Source of the DNA: an uncultured Acidimicrobiales bacterium
GTDB lineage: Bacteria; Actinomycetota; Acidimicrobiia; Acidimicrobiales; SZUA-35
Direction of reading: 5' to 3'
Assembly: GCA_937997485.1 (NCBI GenBank)
Contig: CALKTH010000088.1
Location: 1 to 57,040 of the forward strand
Length of the DNA stretch: 57,040 nucleotides
Positions 15,075 to 22,625 of this stretch are shown here, one piece after another. Under the pieces are notes generated by a model. It was not told where the DNA came from. It saw only the letters and a list, made by a program, of their open reading frames with translations, and ran no database searches. The position numbers were made by a program, and so were the translations under genes. Each line of letters opens with the position of its first letter. Position 1 is the first letter of the stretch.

Positions 15075-17059
15075 CCGACTTCCGCCCACCAGCGCTCATC
15101 AGCCTCGTCGAGGCGCTTCGCAGCAGGGTGAACGAGGCGGTCGATCGTCGACGCAGAGTCGATCCCGAGCCCGGCGACGGCTTCCTCGGTCTTCATCTCT
15201 CCGACGCTCGCCTCGACGAACTCTCCCGCCGCGAACCCAACGACCTCGCCGTGTCCACTCGATGGTTCACAGCTCCCCCTGCCGGTGACCCGCTCGCCCA
15301 GCTCCGAGCCTCGGCTGGGCTCGACGATCTGGATCTGTCGCTCCTCGCGATCGCCGCCGCACCAGAAATTGATCGCCGCTTCGAATGGTCATATGGCTAC
15401 CTCGCGGATGACCTCACGAAGAAGCGGGCGACGCTCGGTTTGGCCATCGAGCTGTGCGACCACGTCCCGACCGACCCGCTCGCACGAAGGAAGGCCAGCC
15501 GCTCAGGGAGCCTCGCCCGCCACGGGCTCCTCGAGTTCGACGACCCAGCGCGGCCCTTGCTCGGCCAGTCGTTGCGCGTCCCGGAACGAGTGGTCAGTCA
15601 TCTACTCGGAGACCATCAGCTGGCTTCATGGCTGGTCCCGCTCCACGTCGACACGGCCACTCTGCCGCTCGACGAGCTACCCACCGCTCCTCTGCCGGCA
15701 GCGAGCGAACGGTCCCTCATCTACCTCCGAAGTGAGGGCGGCGCGGGCCTATTCGAGGCGGCCGCCTCCGTTGTCGCTCGTAGCGGAACCGAACGAAGAC
15801 CGCTGGTCCTGGATCTCCGGCAGCGTCCCGCAGGGCAACCTCTCGATGATCTCGCGACCGCCGTCCAGCTGGAAGCGCTGCTTCGCTCAGACATCACCAT
15901 CATCGTCGGCCCGCTCACAGAGGCAGCAGAGGCCGCGGCCCTCCGTCCCTTCTTCGACGCCCAGCAGGAAGTGATTGTGACGGGCACCGATGCCTGGAAT
16001 CCGGCTTGGTCGCGCCGTCCACCACTAGAACACAGGCTGGACATCGACCGACCCGGCGGTTGGGCCATTGGCTGGGGGCTTCCCGACGAGACCTCGGAAC
16101 TCCAGGACCTTGCTGCCTTCCGTCTCGACGGTGAGCGAACCCTCCGAGCGGCAAGAGCGGCCGAGCTGGCCGCCTCGATCGATGGCACTCCGGTGGGAAC
16201 GACTCACCGACGCCTTGGTGCCCGCCTGCAAAATGCCGCGACGCTCGAGAACCTCGCTCGCCGCACGGAGCCCACCGTGGACTGGAGCGATCTCGTGCTC
16301 CCGGCCTCCCATCTCGAGCAACTGCATGAGATCGTTGCTCGCGCCCGCCTGCGACCCGTCGTGCTCGACGGATGGGGCATGCGCCGCGGCGGGGGTCGAG
16401 GCGAAGGCATCGCCGTGCTCTTTGCCGGCGAATCCGGAACCGGCAAGACCATGTCCGCCGAGGTCATCGCCGGTGCGCTCGGTCAAGATCTGTACCGAAT
16501 CGATCTGTCGACGGTCGTCGACAAATACATCGGTGAAACCGAAAAGAACCTCGAGCGCATCTTCACCGAGGCCGAACATGCCAACGGTGTGCTGTTCTTC
16601 GACGAGGCCGACGCGCTCTTCGGGAAGCGGTCGGAAGTCTCCGACGCCCACGACCGCCACGCCAACGTTGAGGTCGCGTACCTCCTCCAACGGATGGAGG
16701 AGTTCTCGGGCCTCGCCATCCTCGCCACCAATCTGCGAGCCAACTTGGACGACGCGTTCACTCGCCGGCTCACGGCCCTGATCGACTTTCCCATGCCAGA
16801 CGCCACCGACCGAGCCCGCCTGTGGGATCGATGTCTCGGGGCCACCGCGCCACGAGATGCCGAACTCGATCTCGAGTTCTGTGCCAAGCAGTTCGAACTC
16901 TCCGGGGGTGCGATACGCAACATCACACTCACCGCAGCGTTCCGGGCCGCCGATGAGGAGCAACCAATCTCCATGGAGCACCTCATCCGGGCGACACGTC
17001 AGGAGTACGTGAAGATGGGCCGACTCGTGACCGAATCAGAGTTTCGAAACTGGGCCTGA
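15071..17059 (+). CDS. eCIS-associated AAA+ ATPase (Afp15/Pvc15-like)
   Basis: A 662-aa protein. The N-terminal 400 residues are a helical and degenerate-ATPase-like region typical of eCIS ATPases. The C-terminal AAA+ domain has Walker A FAGESGTGKTMSAEV (about 450-464), Walker B VLFFDEADALFGKRSEV (about 506-522), sensor 1 ILATNLRANLDDAF and an arginine finger region TRRLTALIDFP, ending with the lid helices. In Afp/PVC systems the equivalent ATPase is needed for assembly or cargo loading. It resembles CDC48/FtsH-type AAA modules. It overlaps the Pvc16-like gene by four bases and is followed by 137 bases with a palindrome before the sheath gene. Confidence 0.9.
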   Translation: MTDFRPPALISLVEALRSRVNEAVDRRRRVDPEPGDGFLGLHLSDARLDELSRREPNDLAVSTRWFTAPPAGDPLAQLRASAGLDDLDLSLLAIAAAPEIDRRFEWSYGYLADDLTKKRATLGLAIELCDHVPTDPLARRKASRSGSLARHGLLEFDDPARPLLGQSLRVPERVVSHLLGDHQLASWLVPLHVDTATLPLDELPTAPLPAASERSLIYLRSEGGAGLFEAAASVVARSGTERRPLVLDLRQRPAGQPLDDLATAVQLEALLRSDITIIVGPLTEAAEAAALRPFFDAQQEVIVTGTDAWNPAWSRRPPLEHRLDIDRPGGWAIGWGLPDETSELQDLAAFRLDGERTLRAARAAELAASIDGTPVGTTHRRLGARLQNAATLENLARRTEPTVDWSDLVLPASHLEQLHEIVARARLRPVVLDGWGMRRGGGRGEGIAVLFAGESGTGKTMSAEVIAGALGQDLYRIDLSTVVDKYIGETEKNLERIFTEAEHANGVLFFDEADALFGKRSEVSDAHDRHANVEVAYLLQRMEEFSGLAILATNLRANLDDAFTRRLTALIDFPMPDATDRARLWDRCLGATAPRDAELDLEFCAKQFELSGGAIRNITLTAAFRAADEEQPISMEHLIRATRQEYVKMGRLVTESEFRNWA

Positions 17060-17085
17060 CGGCCCGATGGGGCGGCGACTGACCG

Positions 17086-17107
17086 CTGCCCGATCGGGCA
17101 GTTGACG
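17086..17107. promoter_or_regulatory. 16-bp perfect palindrome with adjoining TTGACG before the sheath gene
   Basis: CTGCCCGATCGGGCAG (17086-17101) is its own reverse complement and is followed directly by TTGACG (17102-17107), a -35-like hexamer, 90 bases before the sheath start. No clear -10 is seen at 16-18 bases. It could be an operator overlapping a promoter for the structural genes, or a weak hairpin terminator ending the regulator/ATPase transcript. The gap (17060-17196) holds no other gene. Confidence 0.4.
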
Positions 17108-17196
17108 CTTCCCTCTCGATCGCCCGTGTGGGCCTGTGTCCCGACGATGTCGTGTTCCACCATCGGTGGACTACACGCGTTCGACGGGAGCCCACC

Positions 17197-18735
17197 TTGC
17201 CCACCTACCAATCACCCGGTGTCTATGTCGAAGAGGTCCCGGCCGGCTCGCGGCCCATCGAGGGAGTCGGCACGGCCGTCGCCGCCTTCGTCGGCCTCGC
17301 AGCAGACGGGCCATTCAACAGCCCGACGCTCGTCACGAACTGGAGCCAGTTCTCTCAGACGTTCGGCGGCTTCATCGAAGGATCATTCCTCGCCCACTCC
17401 GTCTACGGCTACTTCAACAACGGCGGCGGCGCGGCCTACATCGTCCGCATCGGCGACGACGGAGCGAGCGACACTCCAGCGGCCTCGGCCGAGCTGACCA
17501 GCGCAGCCAACCCGGAACTCGTCACCTACCAAGCCACGGCGCGAGACGCTGGCCCTGCCGGCAACAACATCTCGGTCGAGATCACCGATGTGGCCGGCGA
17601 TGACGACGAAGGCGCCTTCAACCTCGTGGTCAAGGTCAGCGGTCAGCCTCGTGAGAACTTCGAGAACCTCAGCACGCGCAAGGGCGGCCAGAACGTCGTC
17701 ACCGTCGTCAACGAGCAGTCGCAACTGATCGAGCTGGTCGAGGTGGGAAGCGCCAGCGTTGCTGATCGACGCCCAGCCTCCGCCACGACGTTCGATCTCG
17801 CTGGCGGCGGCCTGCCCGTTCCGGTCTCCATGTCGCCCACGGACTACGTAGGCGATGTGGCCGAACGGTCCGGACTTGGCGGTCTCGAAGCGATCGAGAC
17901 CATCACGATGGTTGCAGCCCCCGATCTCATGGCGGCCTACCAAGCCGGCCTCATCGACCTCGAAGGTGTGCAAGCCGTGCAGACGGCGATGATCGCTCAC
18001 TGCGAGAACATGGGGAACCGCATCGCCGTGCTCGACTCACCACCCGGGCTCAACGCCCAACAGGTGAGTGAGTGGCGCGTGGACCGAGCCCGCTACGACT
18101 CCGCCTACGCCACCCTGTACTGGCCGTGGGTGAAGGTGCTCGATCCACTCAGCGGCCAGAACACGTTTGTACCCCCGAGCGGTCACATGGCCGGCATCTG
18201 GGGTCGCAGCGACGACACCCGCGGCGTGCACAAGGCACCGGCCAACGAGGTCGTTCGCGGCGCCGTCGACATCGAGGTCGCCATCACCCGGGCCGAGCAC
18301 GATCAGCTGAACCCGGATGGCATCAACGTCATTCGTTCGTTCCCCGGTCAGGGCATCCGTGTGTGGGGCGCACGCACGCTCTCCAGCGATCCGGCATGGC
18401 GCTACCTCAACGTGCGCCGTCTCTTCAACTACGTGGAGTCCTCCATCCTCAACGGCACCCAGTGGGTCGTCTTCGAGCCGAACGACTTCGATCTGTGGCA
18501 GCGAGTTCGTCGCACGATCAGCGCCTTCCTTACCGGCGTGTGGCGAGACGGTGCGCTGTTCGGACTGACCCCCGATCAGGCCTTCTACGTGAAGTGCGAC
18601 TTCGAAACGAACCCGCCGGACTCGATCGACGCTGGCTACATCATCACCGAGATCGGCATCGCCCCAGTGAAGCCGGCCGAGTTCGTCGTGTTCCGCATCG
18701 CCCAGCTGTCCGCTGGCGGCGACGGCCAGAACTGA
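17197..18735 (+). CDS. Contractile tail sheath protein
   Basis: A 512-aa sheath subunit. The start signature PTYQSPGVYVEEVPAGSRPI is typical, and TTG 17197 directly precedes it with GGGAG six bases upstream; the frame open to 17128 has no similarity. Further family marks are GTAVAAFVGLAADGPFNSP, FGGFIEGSFLAHSVYGYF and NNGGGAAYIVRIG near the N-terminus. The C-terminal sheath core holds APANEVVRGAVDIEVAITRA, LNPDGINVIRSFPGQGIRVW, DPAWRYLNVRRLFNYVESSI, FEPNDFDLWQRVRRTISAFL and DSIDAGYIITEIGIAPVKPA. It forms the contracting outer cylinder. It is the first structural gene, with tube 1 29 bases downstream. Confidence 0.96.
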   Translation: MPTYQSPGVYVEEVPAGSRPIEGVGTAVAAFVGLAADGPFNSPTLVTNWSQFSQTFGGFIEGSFLAHSVYGYFNNGGGAAYIVRIGDDGASDTPAASAELTSAANPELVTYQATARDAGPAGNNISVEITDVAGDDDEGAFNLVVKVSGQPRENFENLSTRKGGQNVVTVVNEQSQLIELVEVGSASVADRRPASATTFDLAGGGLPVPVSMSPTDYVGDVAERSGLGGLEAIETITMVAAPDLMAAYQAGLIDLEGVQAVQTAMIAHCENMGNRIAVLDSPPGLNAQQVSEWRVDRARYDSAYATLYWPWVKVLDPLSGQNTFVPPSGHMAGIWGRSDDTRGVHKAPANEVVRGAVDIEVAITRAEHDQLNPDGINVIRSFPGQGIRVWGARTLSSDPAWRYLNVRRLFNYVESSILNGTQWVVFEPNDFDLWQRVRRTISAFLTGVWRDGALFGLTPDQAFYVKCDFETNPPDSIDAGYIITEIGIAPVKPAEFVVFRIAQLSAGGDGQN

Positions 18736-18764
18736 TCCCCACACCAATTCGAGGAGTTTGAGAC

Positions 18765-19205
18765 ATGCCAATCGGCGAAGACGCAGTAGCTGGCTATTCC
18801 TTCAAGATCGAGATCGACGGTGTCACGATCGCCCAGTTCAAAGAAGTTGAGGGACTCTCCACCGAGATCCAGGTCATCGAACACCGGGAGAACACACCCG
18901 GTGGGCTGCCCGTGATCAAGAAGCTGCCCGGCGCGGTGAAGTGGAGCGACATCACACTCAAGCGAGGCAAGACCGACGACACGAGCTTCTGGGACTGGCT
19001 CCGCCAGGTCGAGAACGGTGATGTGGACGGCGCTCGCAAGAACGGCTCCGTCGTCCTGTTCGACTACGCCCGTGGTGAAGTCGCTCGGTTCAACTTTGAG
19101 AACGGCTGGCCGTCCAAGGTCAACGTGGGCGCCCTGTCTGCCGCGGGCAACGACATCCTCGTGGAGGAATGCACGATCGTTCATGAGGGCCTCAAGGTCG
19201 GATGA
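18765..19205 (+). CDS. Tail tube protein 1 (T4 gp19/Hcp-like)
   Basis: A 146-aa inner tube protein with the pattern GYSFKIEIDGVTIAQFKEVE, then STEIQVIEHRENT, KLPGAVKWSDITLKRG and FWDWLRQVENGDVDGARKNG. It ends with WPSKVNVGALSAAGNDILVE, the usual Afp1/Cis1 ending. A clear GAGGAG lies before ATG 18765. Rings of this protein stack inside the sheath. It precedes the small assembly gene with an ATGA overlap. The cluster has a second tube gene at 21461, as in Afp/PVC systems where paralogous tube subunits form the shaft and the baseplate end. Confidence 0.94.
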   Translation: MPIGEDAVAGYSFKIEIDGVTIAQFKEVEGLSTEIQVIEHRENTPGGLPVIKKLPGAVKWSDITLKRGKTDDTSFWDWLRQVENGDVDGARKNGSVVLFDYARGEVARFNFENGWPSKVNVGALSAAGNDILVEECTIVHEGLKVG

Positions 19206-19612
19206 CCGCCGTGTCTGCTCCGGCCGATACGTCCCGTGGCCCGCTGGTCACTGAGTTCAGCTTTGAGCTGCCGGTTGGGTTCGTTGACGGATCCGGCCAG
19301 GTGCACAAGCAGGGTGTCATGCGATTGGCGACCGCGCGCGATGAGATCCTGCCGTTGCGAGATTCTCGGGTGCGGGACAACGAGGCGTACCTCACGGTGC
19401 TCCTGCTCTCCCGGGTCATCACGAAGCTCGGCACGTTGGAGTCGATCTCTCCGGCAACCATCGAGGGTCTCTTCACCGCTGATCTCGGGTTCCTTCAGCA
19501 GCTCTACCAGCGGATCAACCGAGACGGTCAGGCGTTGGCCGACGTGCAATGCCCGTCCTGCGATCATCATTTCGCCGTCGATCTGGCAGGTGATCGCTCG
19601 GGGGAATCATGA
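19202..19612 (+). CDS. Small tail-assembly protein with C-terminal zinc knuckle
   Basis: A 136-aa protein, mostly alpha/beta, resembling the tail-assembly proteins that follow the tube gene in phage-tail-like loci (VRDNEAYLTVLLLSRVITKL, TIEGLFTADLGFLQQLYQRI). The C-terminus has CPSCDHHFAVDLAG. Only two cysteines are present, so zinc binding would need His/Asp or a partner. The conserved 'metal-like' tail is common in actinobacterial eCIS genes at this place. It overlaps tube 1 by ATGA and the 52-aa gene by ATGA, so it is made in strict proportion with them. A chaperone role in tube assembly is inferred from position. Confidence 0.7.
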   Translation: MTAVSAPADTSRGPLVTEFSFELPVGFVDGSGQVHKQGVMRLATARDEILPLRDSRVRDNEAYLTVLLLSRVITKLGTLESISPATIEGLFTADLGFLQQLYQRINRDGQALADVQCPSCDHHFAVDLAGDRSGES

Positions 19613-19767
19613 CGTACGCCGCCGATGACCTGCTCGAGGAGGTCGCGTACGTCGCCTATCACCTGCACTGGGGCTTCCAGGAGATCCTCGACCTTGAGCA
19701 CCCTGATCGCCATCGGATGATCACCAGTATCGGACGGTTCAACCAGCCCGTCGCGCTCGAGGACTGA
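19609..19767 (+). CDS. Small eCIS protein, DUF6760-like (52 aa)
   Basis: A 52-codon gene, ATG 19609 to TGA 19765-19767. It starts MTYAADDLLEEVAYVAYHLH, followed by WGFQEILDLEHPDRHRMI, ending in an acidic tail. The EEVAYVAYHLHW...LEHPDR pattern matches the small DUF6760-type protein found between the assembly protein and the second tube gene in actinobacterial injection loci; this is from memory, not a search. It shares ATGA with the gene before it and ends 2 bases before the ATG of the Pro-rich gene. The EI/HPDR motif recalls phage tail-assembly chaperone tails (gpG/GT) where a small protein binds a tape measure or tube. Confidence 0.75.
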   Translation: MTYAADDLLEEVAYVAYHLHWGFQEILDLEHPDRHRMITSIGRFNQPVALED

Positions 19768-19769
19768 CC

Positions 19770-21446
19770 ATGCGTTGGCCGTTCCGTCGCAACACGTCCG
19801 AAGAGCCGAACGTCGAAGAGCCACCGCCTTCGACCGCAGCGACGCGATCTGCCACACCCGCATCAGCAGGTCCGGCCGCGATCGAACCGCCGGCGTGGAC
19901 CACTGCGGCGCCCATTCGCCCGGTGGTCCGGCCGCTCACCGCGCGAGCCACCGGTGGCTTCGCTGAGGGGTTGACCACGCGCCAACCGCCTGCGCTGGTG
20001 TTGCGAGCGCCAGTCGCAAGCGGTTCTTCCGCTGGAGACTCAGCGGGGCAGACAACGACGGCGTTCGCCGCGAGCGCTCGGTCCCGCATCGCGCTTCCCG
20101 AAGCACCGCAAGGAAGAGTCTCAGCCCAGGCCGTTGGCCCGCCACGACAGTCGCCAGCCCAGGCCCCCGCTCCTCCTCGCCAGCCTGCGAGCGCTGCCGA
20201 CCCCGCTCCTGCTCATCGTTCTTCCGGATCCTCCATCACAGCGACTCGACCCGCGGACACCGGACGCCGTCCTGCGCCAGAGCTCCCGGAGCCAGCACAG
20301 CGCTTCGTCTCTCCACCAGCCGCCGTTCCGTCAGCGGCAACAGCCACCGCAGCACCAGCAGCGCCATCACGAGCCCCATCTCCCCGAACCGAATCGCCGT
20401 CGACCGCGTCCCCTCCTCCGGAGCAAACCACCCAATCGACTCGCCCAGAAACGCCGCCCGCCGTTTCCACGCCCTCGGCCGCCCCGATCTCCCCCGCACC
20501 CTCTCCCGCACCACCGGCGACACCGGAGCCGACGGGGCCGACGGGGCCAGCCTCATCGCCGATGTCACCATCGCTAGGTGCCGACGATGCATCGCCCGCC
20601 GCGTCCCCCGGGTTGGGTCCCACACCGAGCCCAAGCCGAACGCCGTCGCCCACCCGGGCTGGGCTCGGACCTCCGATCCGCCGAGATGAGCCGGCCCGCA
20701 ACCAGCCAAGCCGACCCGAGCCATCGCCACCACCTGCTCCCATGCAGCTGCCGGCCGACGACGAACGCTCGGCCCCGCGAGGCCGCATCATCGAATCGCC
20801 CACATCGGCGCCAGCCGCCGCCTCCGGCCCGGCGACCGCTGGGGCCAGCTCCACTCCAACGCCGGGTCCGTCCACTCGCCCCGTGCGTCGATCACCGGAC
20901 TCCCCGCCTCCGGCGCAATCCTCAACGGACCTGACTCGAGGGAACACTCCGACGGGGGCGTCGGGTCTTGGTCAACCAGTGAGGGCAGAAGCACGTGCGA
21001 CGCGCCCGATGCCGAGTGAGCCCGTGTCGTCTCCGCTTTCGTCGAGCTCATCACCCACGACCTCGCCCACCGCTGCATCTCCTACGCCCTCCACCCCATC
21101 GCCTTCGACAACCGCGACTCCGCAGAAGCTGTCCACCAACACTCCTTCCGCGACGCGCGCCGGCAGCCCGTCGAACAAGGACGCAGTGACAGCTCACACC
21201 GGGAGCGCTCCAAGCACGGCCGCTGCCAAGAGGACGCCCAGCATCACCCCGGCCACCAACACCACGAGCCCACTGATTCAACGGGCCCCAGACGACGAAC
21301 CAACATCGGCCTACAGCGACATTCATGAGGGCCGCGAAGAAGCCGAACGAACTGCCCGATCCATCTACTCCGACGTCGAACGGCTCCTCCGAGCCGACCT
21401 GCTCGTGCAGCGCGAACGCGTCGGTCGCACGACTGATCTGAACTGA
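19770..21446 (+). CDS. Long Pro/Ser/Thr/Ala-rich low-complexity eCIS protein
   Basis: A 558-aa protein starting MRWPFRRN, a start seen in extensin-like proteins of actinobacterial eCIS loci. Residues about 20-500 are disordered and dominated by P, S, T and A, with few hydrophobic residues. The C-terminal 60 residues are different: LIQRAPDDEP, then SDIHEGREEAERTARSIYSD, VERLLRADLLVQRERVG, an amphipathic helix likely to be the binding part. Codon use and frame GC3 match a real gene, although antisense open frames are long because of the Pro/Ser codons. It lies between the tube genes with 2-base and 14-base gaps. A lumen-filling, length-setting or cargo-linker role is possible; no tape-measure signature is present. 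Confidence 0.75.
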   Translation: MRWPFRRNTSEEPNVEEPPPSTAATRSATPASAGPAAIEPPAWTTAAPIRPVVRPLTARATGGFAEGLTTRQPPALVLRAPVASGSSAGDSAGQTTTAFAASARSRIALPEAPQGRVSAQAVGPPRQSPAQAPAPPRQPASAADPAPAHRSSGSSITATRPADTGRRPAPELPEPAQRFVSPPAAVPSAATATAAPAAPSRAPSPRTESPSTASPPPEQTTQSTRPETPPAVSTPSAAPISPAPSPAPPATPEPTGPTGPASSPMSPSLGADDASPAASPGLGPTPSPSRTPSPTRAGLGPPIRRDEPARNQPSRPEPSPPPAPMQLPADDERSAPRGRIIESPTSAPAAASGPATAGASSTPTPGPSTRPVRRSPDSPPPAQSSTDLTRGNTPTGASGLGQPVRAEARATRPMPSEPVSSPLSSSSSPTTSPTAASPTPSTPSPSTTATPQKLSTNTPSATRAGSPSNKDAVTAHTGSAPSTAAAKRTPSITPATNTTSPLIQRAPDDEPTSAYSDIHEGREEAERTARSIYSDVERLLRADLLVQRERVGRTTDLN

Positions 21447-21460
21447 GCTGAGAGGACGCC

Positions 21461-21916
21461 ATGACCGCGTTGAACATGCGCTTCGAATTCACCGTTGATG
21501 GCATCGATCTCGGGTCCTTCACCGCGCTCGACGGGCTCAACGCCACGATCGAGTTCGAGGAGTATCGAGAGGGTGGCGAGAACACGTACGTGCACCGCCT
21601 GCCGAGCCGGGTGACCTACACCCCCGTCGTGCTATCCCGCCCCGTCGACAAGCACAGCGGCAACTTGGCGGCATGGTTCGCGTCGATGCAGCTGCAGCCC
21701 ATTCCGCTCACGGCATCGATCACCGCCTTCGATGGGAACAACGACGCCGTCGCCTCCTGGAGCCTGGCCGGCGTGTATCCAGCGAAGTACACGGGGCCGT
21801 CCTTCTCCGCTGGTGGGAACGAAGTGGCGATCGAGAAGATCGAGCTCTCGCACGATGGCTTCGTCACGAACAACCTGCTGGCAACCGCCGCCCAGGTGAT
21901 GGGGCTTGGGGCCTGA
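21461..21916 (+). CDS. Tail tube protein 2 (gp19-like paralogue)
   Basis: A 151-aa protein, paralogous to tube 1: NMRFEFTVDGIDLGSFTALD, ATIEFEEYREGGEN, LPSRVTYTPVVLSRPVDKHS, LAAWFASMQLQPIPLTASIT, WSLAGVYPAKYTGPSFSAGG and VAIEKIELSHDGF. This corresponds to Afp5/Pvc5 or Cis1b-type subunits that join the tube to the baseplate. AGAGG lies before ATG 21461. The next gene starts 1 base after this stop. It is the second of two tube-like proteins in the operon. Confidence 0.92.
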   Translation: MTALNMRFEFTVDGIDLGSFTALDGLNATIEFEEYREGGENTYVHRLPSRVTYTPVVLSRPVDKHSGNLAAWFASMQLQPIPLTASITAFDGNNDAVASWSLAGVYPAKYTGPSFSAGGNEVAIEKIELSHDGFVTNNLLATAAQVMGLGA

Positions 21917-21917
21917 C

Positions 21918-22625
21918 ATGAACGTCATGAACGCCATGATGACGAAGGCCTACCTGCAGCCTGAGGGGGAAGCCGCGCTCGTGTGTGGCTTCAACCCCTC
22001 ACAGCTCAGCGTCGGGCAGACGGCAGAGTGGCAACAAACGAGCGTGCCCCGAGCGAACGTGGCTGCTGCTCCGCAATACATCGCATCTCAACCTCGCACC
22101 CTCAACCTCGAATTGTTCTTTGATCGCTCAACACCCCGAGTCGCGCAAGGTGTTGCCAGCGTTGCCTCGGCGTCCAACCCGCTCGACCCATCCGTCGAAG
22201 GCGATGTGGAGCGGCTGATGGCCATGACCCAAGCGGTGCAGCGAGGCGACCGCATCGAGCCGCCGAGGGTGACCTTCGGTTGGGGCGTGATGCGCACCTA
22301 TTCGGGCTACGTGAAGAGCGTCAATGCGACGTACTTGCTGTTCAGCCGCGCCGGGTATCCGTATCGGGCGAAGGCGCAGGTCGAGTTTGTCGAGCTTCCT
22401 CGGCCAGTCGAGAAGCAGAACCCCACTTCCGGCTCAGAAAACGTTCGCACCGCCCACCGGGTTGCCCCGGGAGACAGCCTCCAATCGGTGGCCTTTGCCC
22501 ACTACGGCAACCCGCGCCTGTGGCGGGGGCTCGCAGCGATCAACAACATCGATGACCCCATGCGTCTCCCCGTCGGCATCGAAGTTCTCTTGCCAGAAGA
22601 GCACGAGATCCGGGATCTCAGCTGA
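21918..22625 (+). CDS. LysM-containing baseplate hub/CIS tube-initiator protein (Afp7/gp53-54-like)
   Basis: A 235-aa protein with an N-terminal CIS_tube-type domain (MTKAYLQPE, LVCGFNPSQLSVGQTAEWQQ, RTLNLELFFDRST, VTFGWGVMRTYSGYVKSVNA, YLLFSRAGYPYRAKAQVEF) and a C-terminal LysM module (HRVAPGDSLQSVAFAHYGNP, RLWRGLAAINNIDDP, LPVGIEVLLPEE). In Afp/PVC particles Afp7 links the spike to the tube. The LysM holds the hub together rather than binding cell wall. ATG 21918 is used; ATG 21936 or 21939 are alternatives. Its TGA overlaps the ATG of the spike gene. Confidence 0.9.
   Translation: MNVMNAMMTKAYLQPEGEAALVCGFNPSQLSVGQTAEWQQTSVPRANVAAAPQYIASQPRTLNLELFFDRSTPRVAQGVASVASASNPLDPSVEGDVERLMAMTQAVQRGDRIEPPRVTFGWGVMRTYSGYVKSVNATYLLFSRAGYPYRAKAQVEFVELPRPVEKQNPTSGSENVRTAHRVAPGDSLQSVAFAHYGNPRLWRGLAAINNIDDPMRLPVGIEVLLPEEHEIRDLS

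Noticed and set aside
16025..16981. 318-aa antisense frame over the AAA+ ATPase gene
   Set aside because: Shadow of a conserved gene in a GC-rich genome; no motif.
20213..20947. Gly/Ala-rich antisense frame over the Pro-rich eCIS gene
   Set aside because: Complement of Pro/Ser/Thr/Ala codons gives Gly/Val/Ala strings by composition; the plus frame is coupled to its neighbours.
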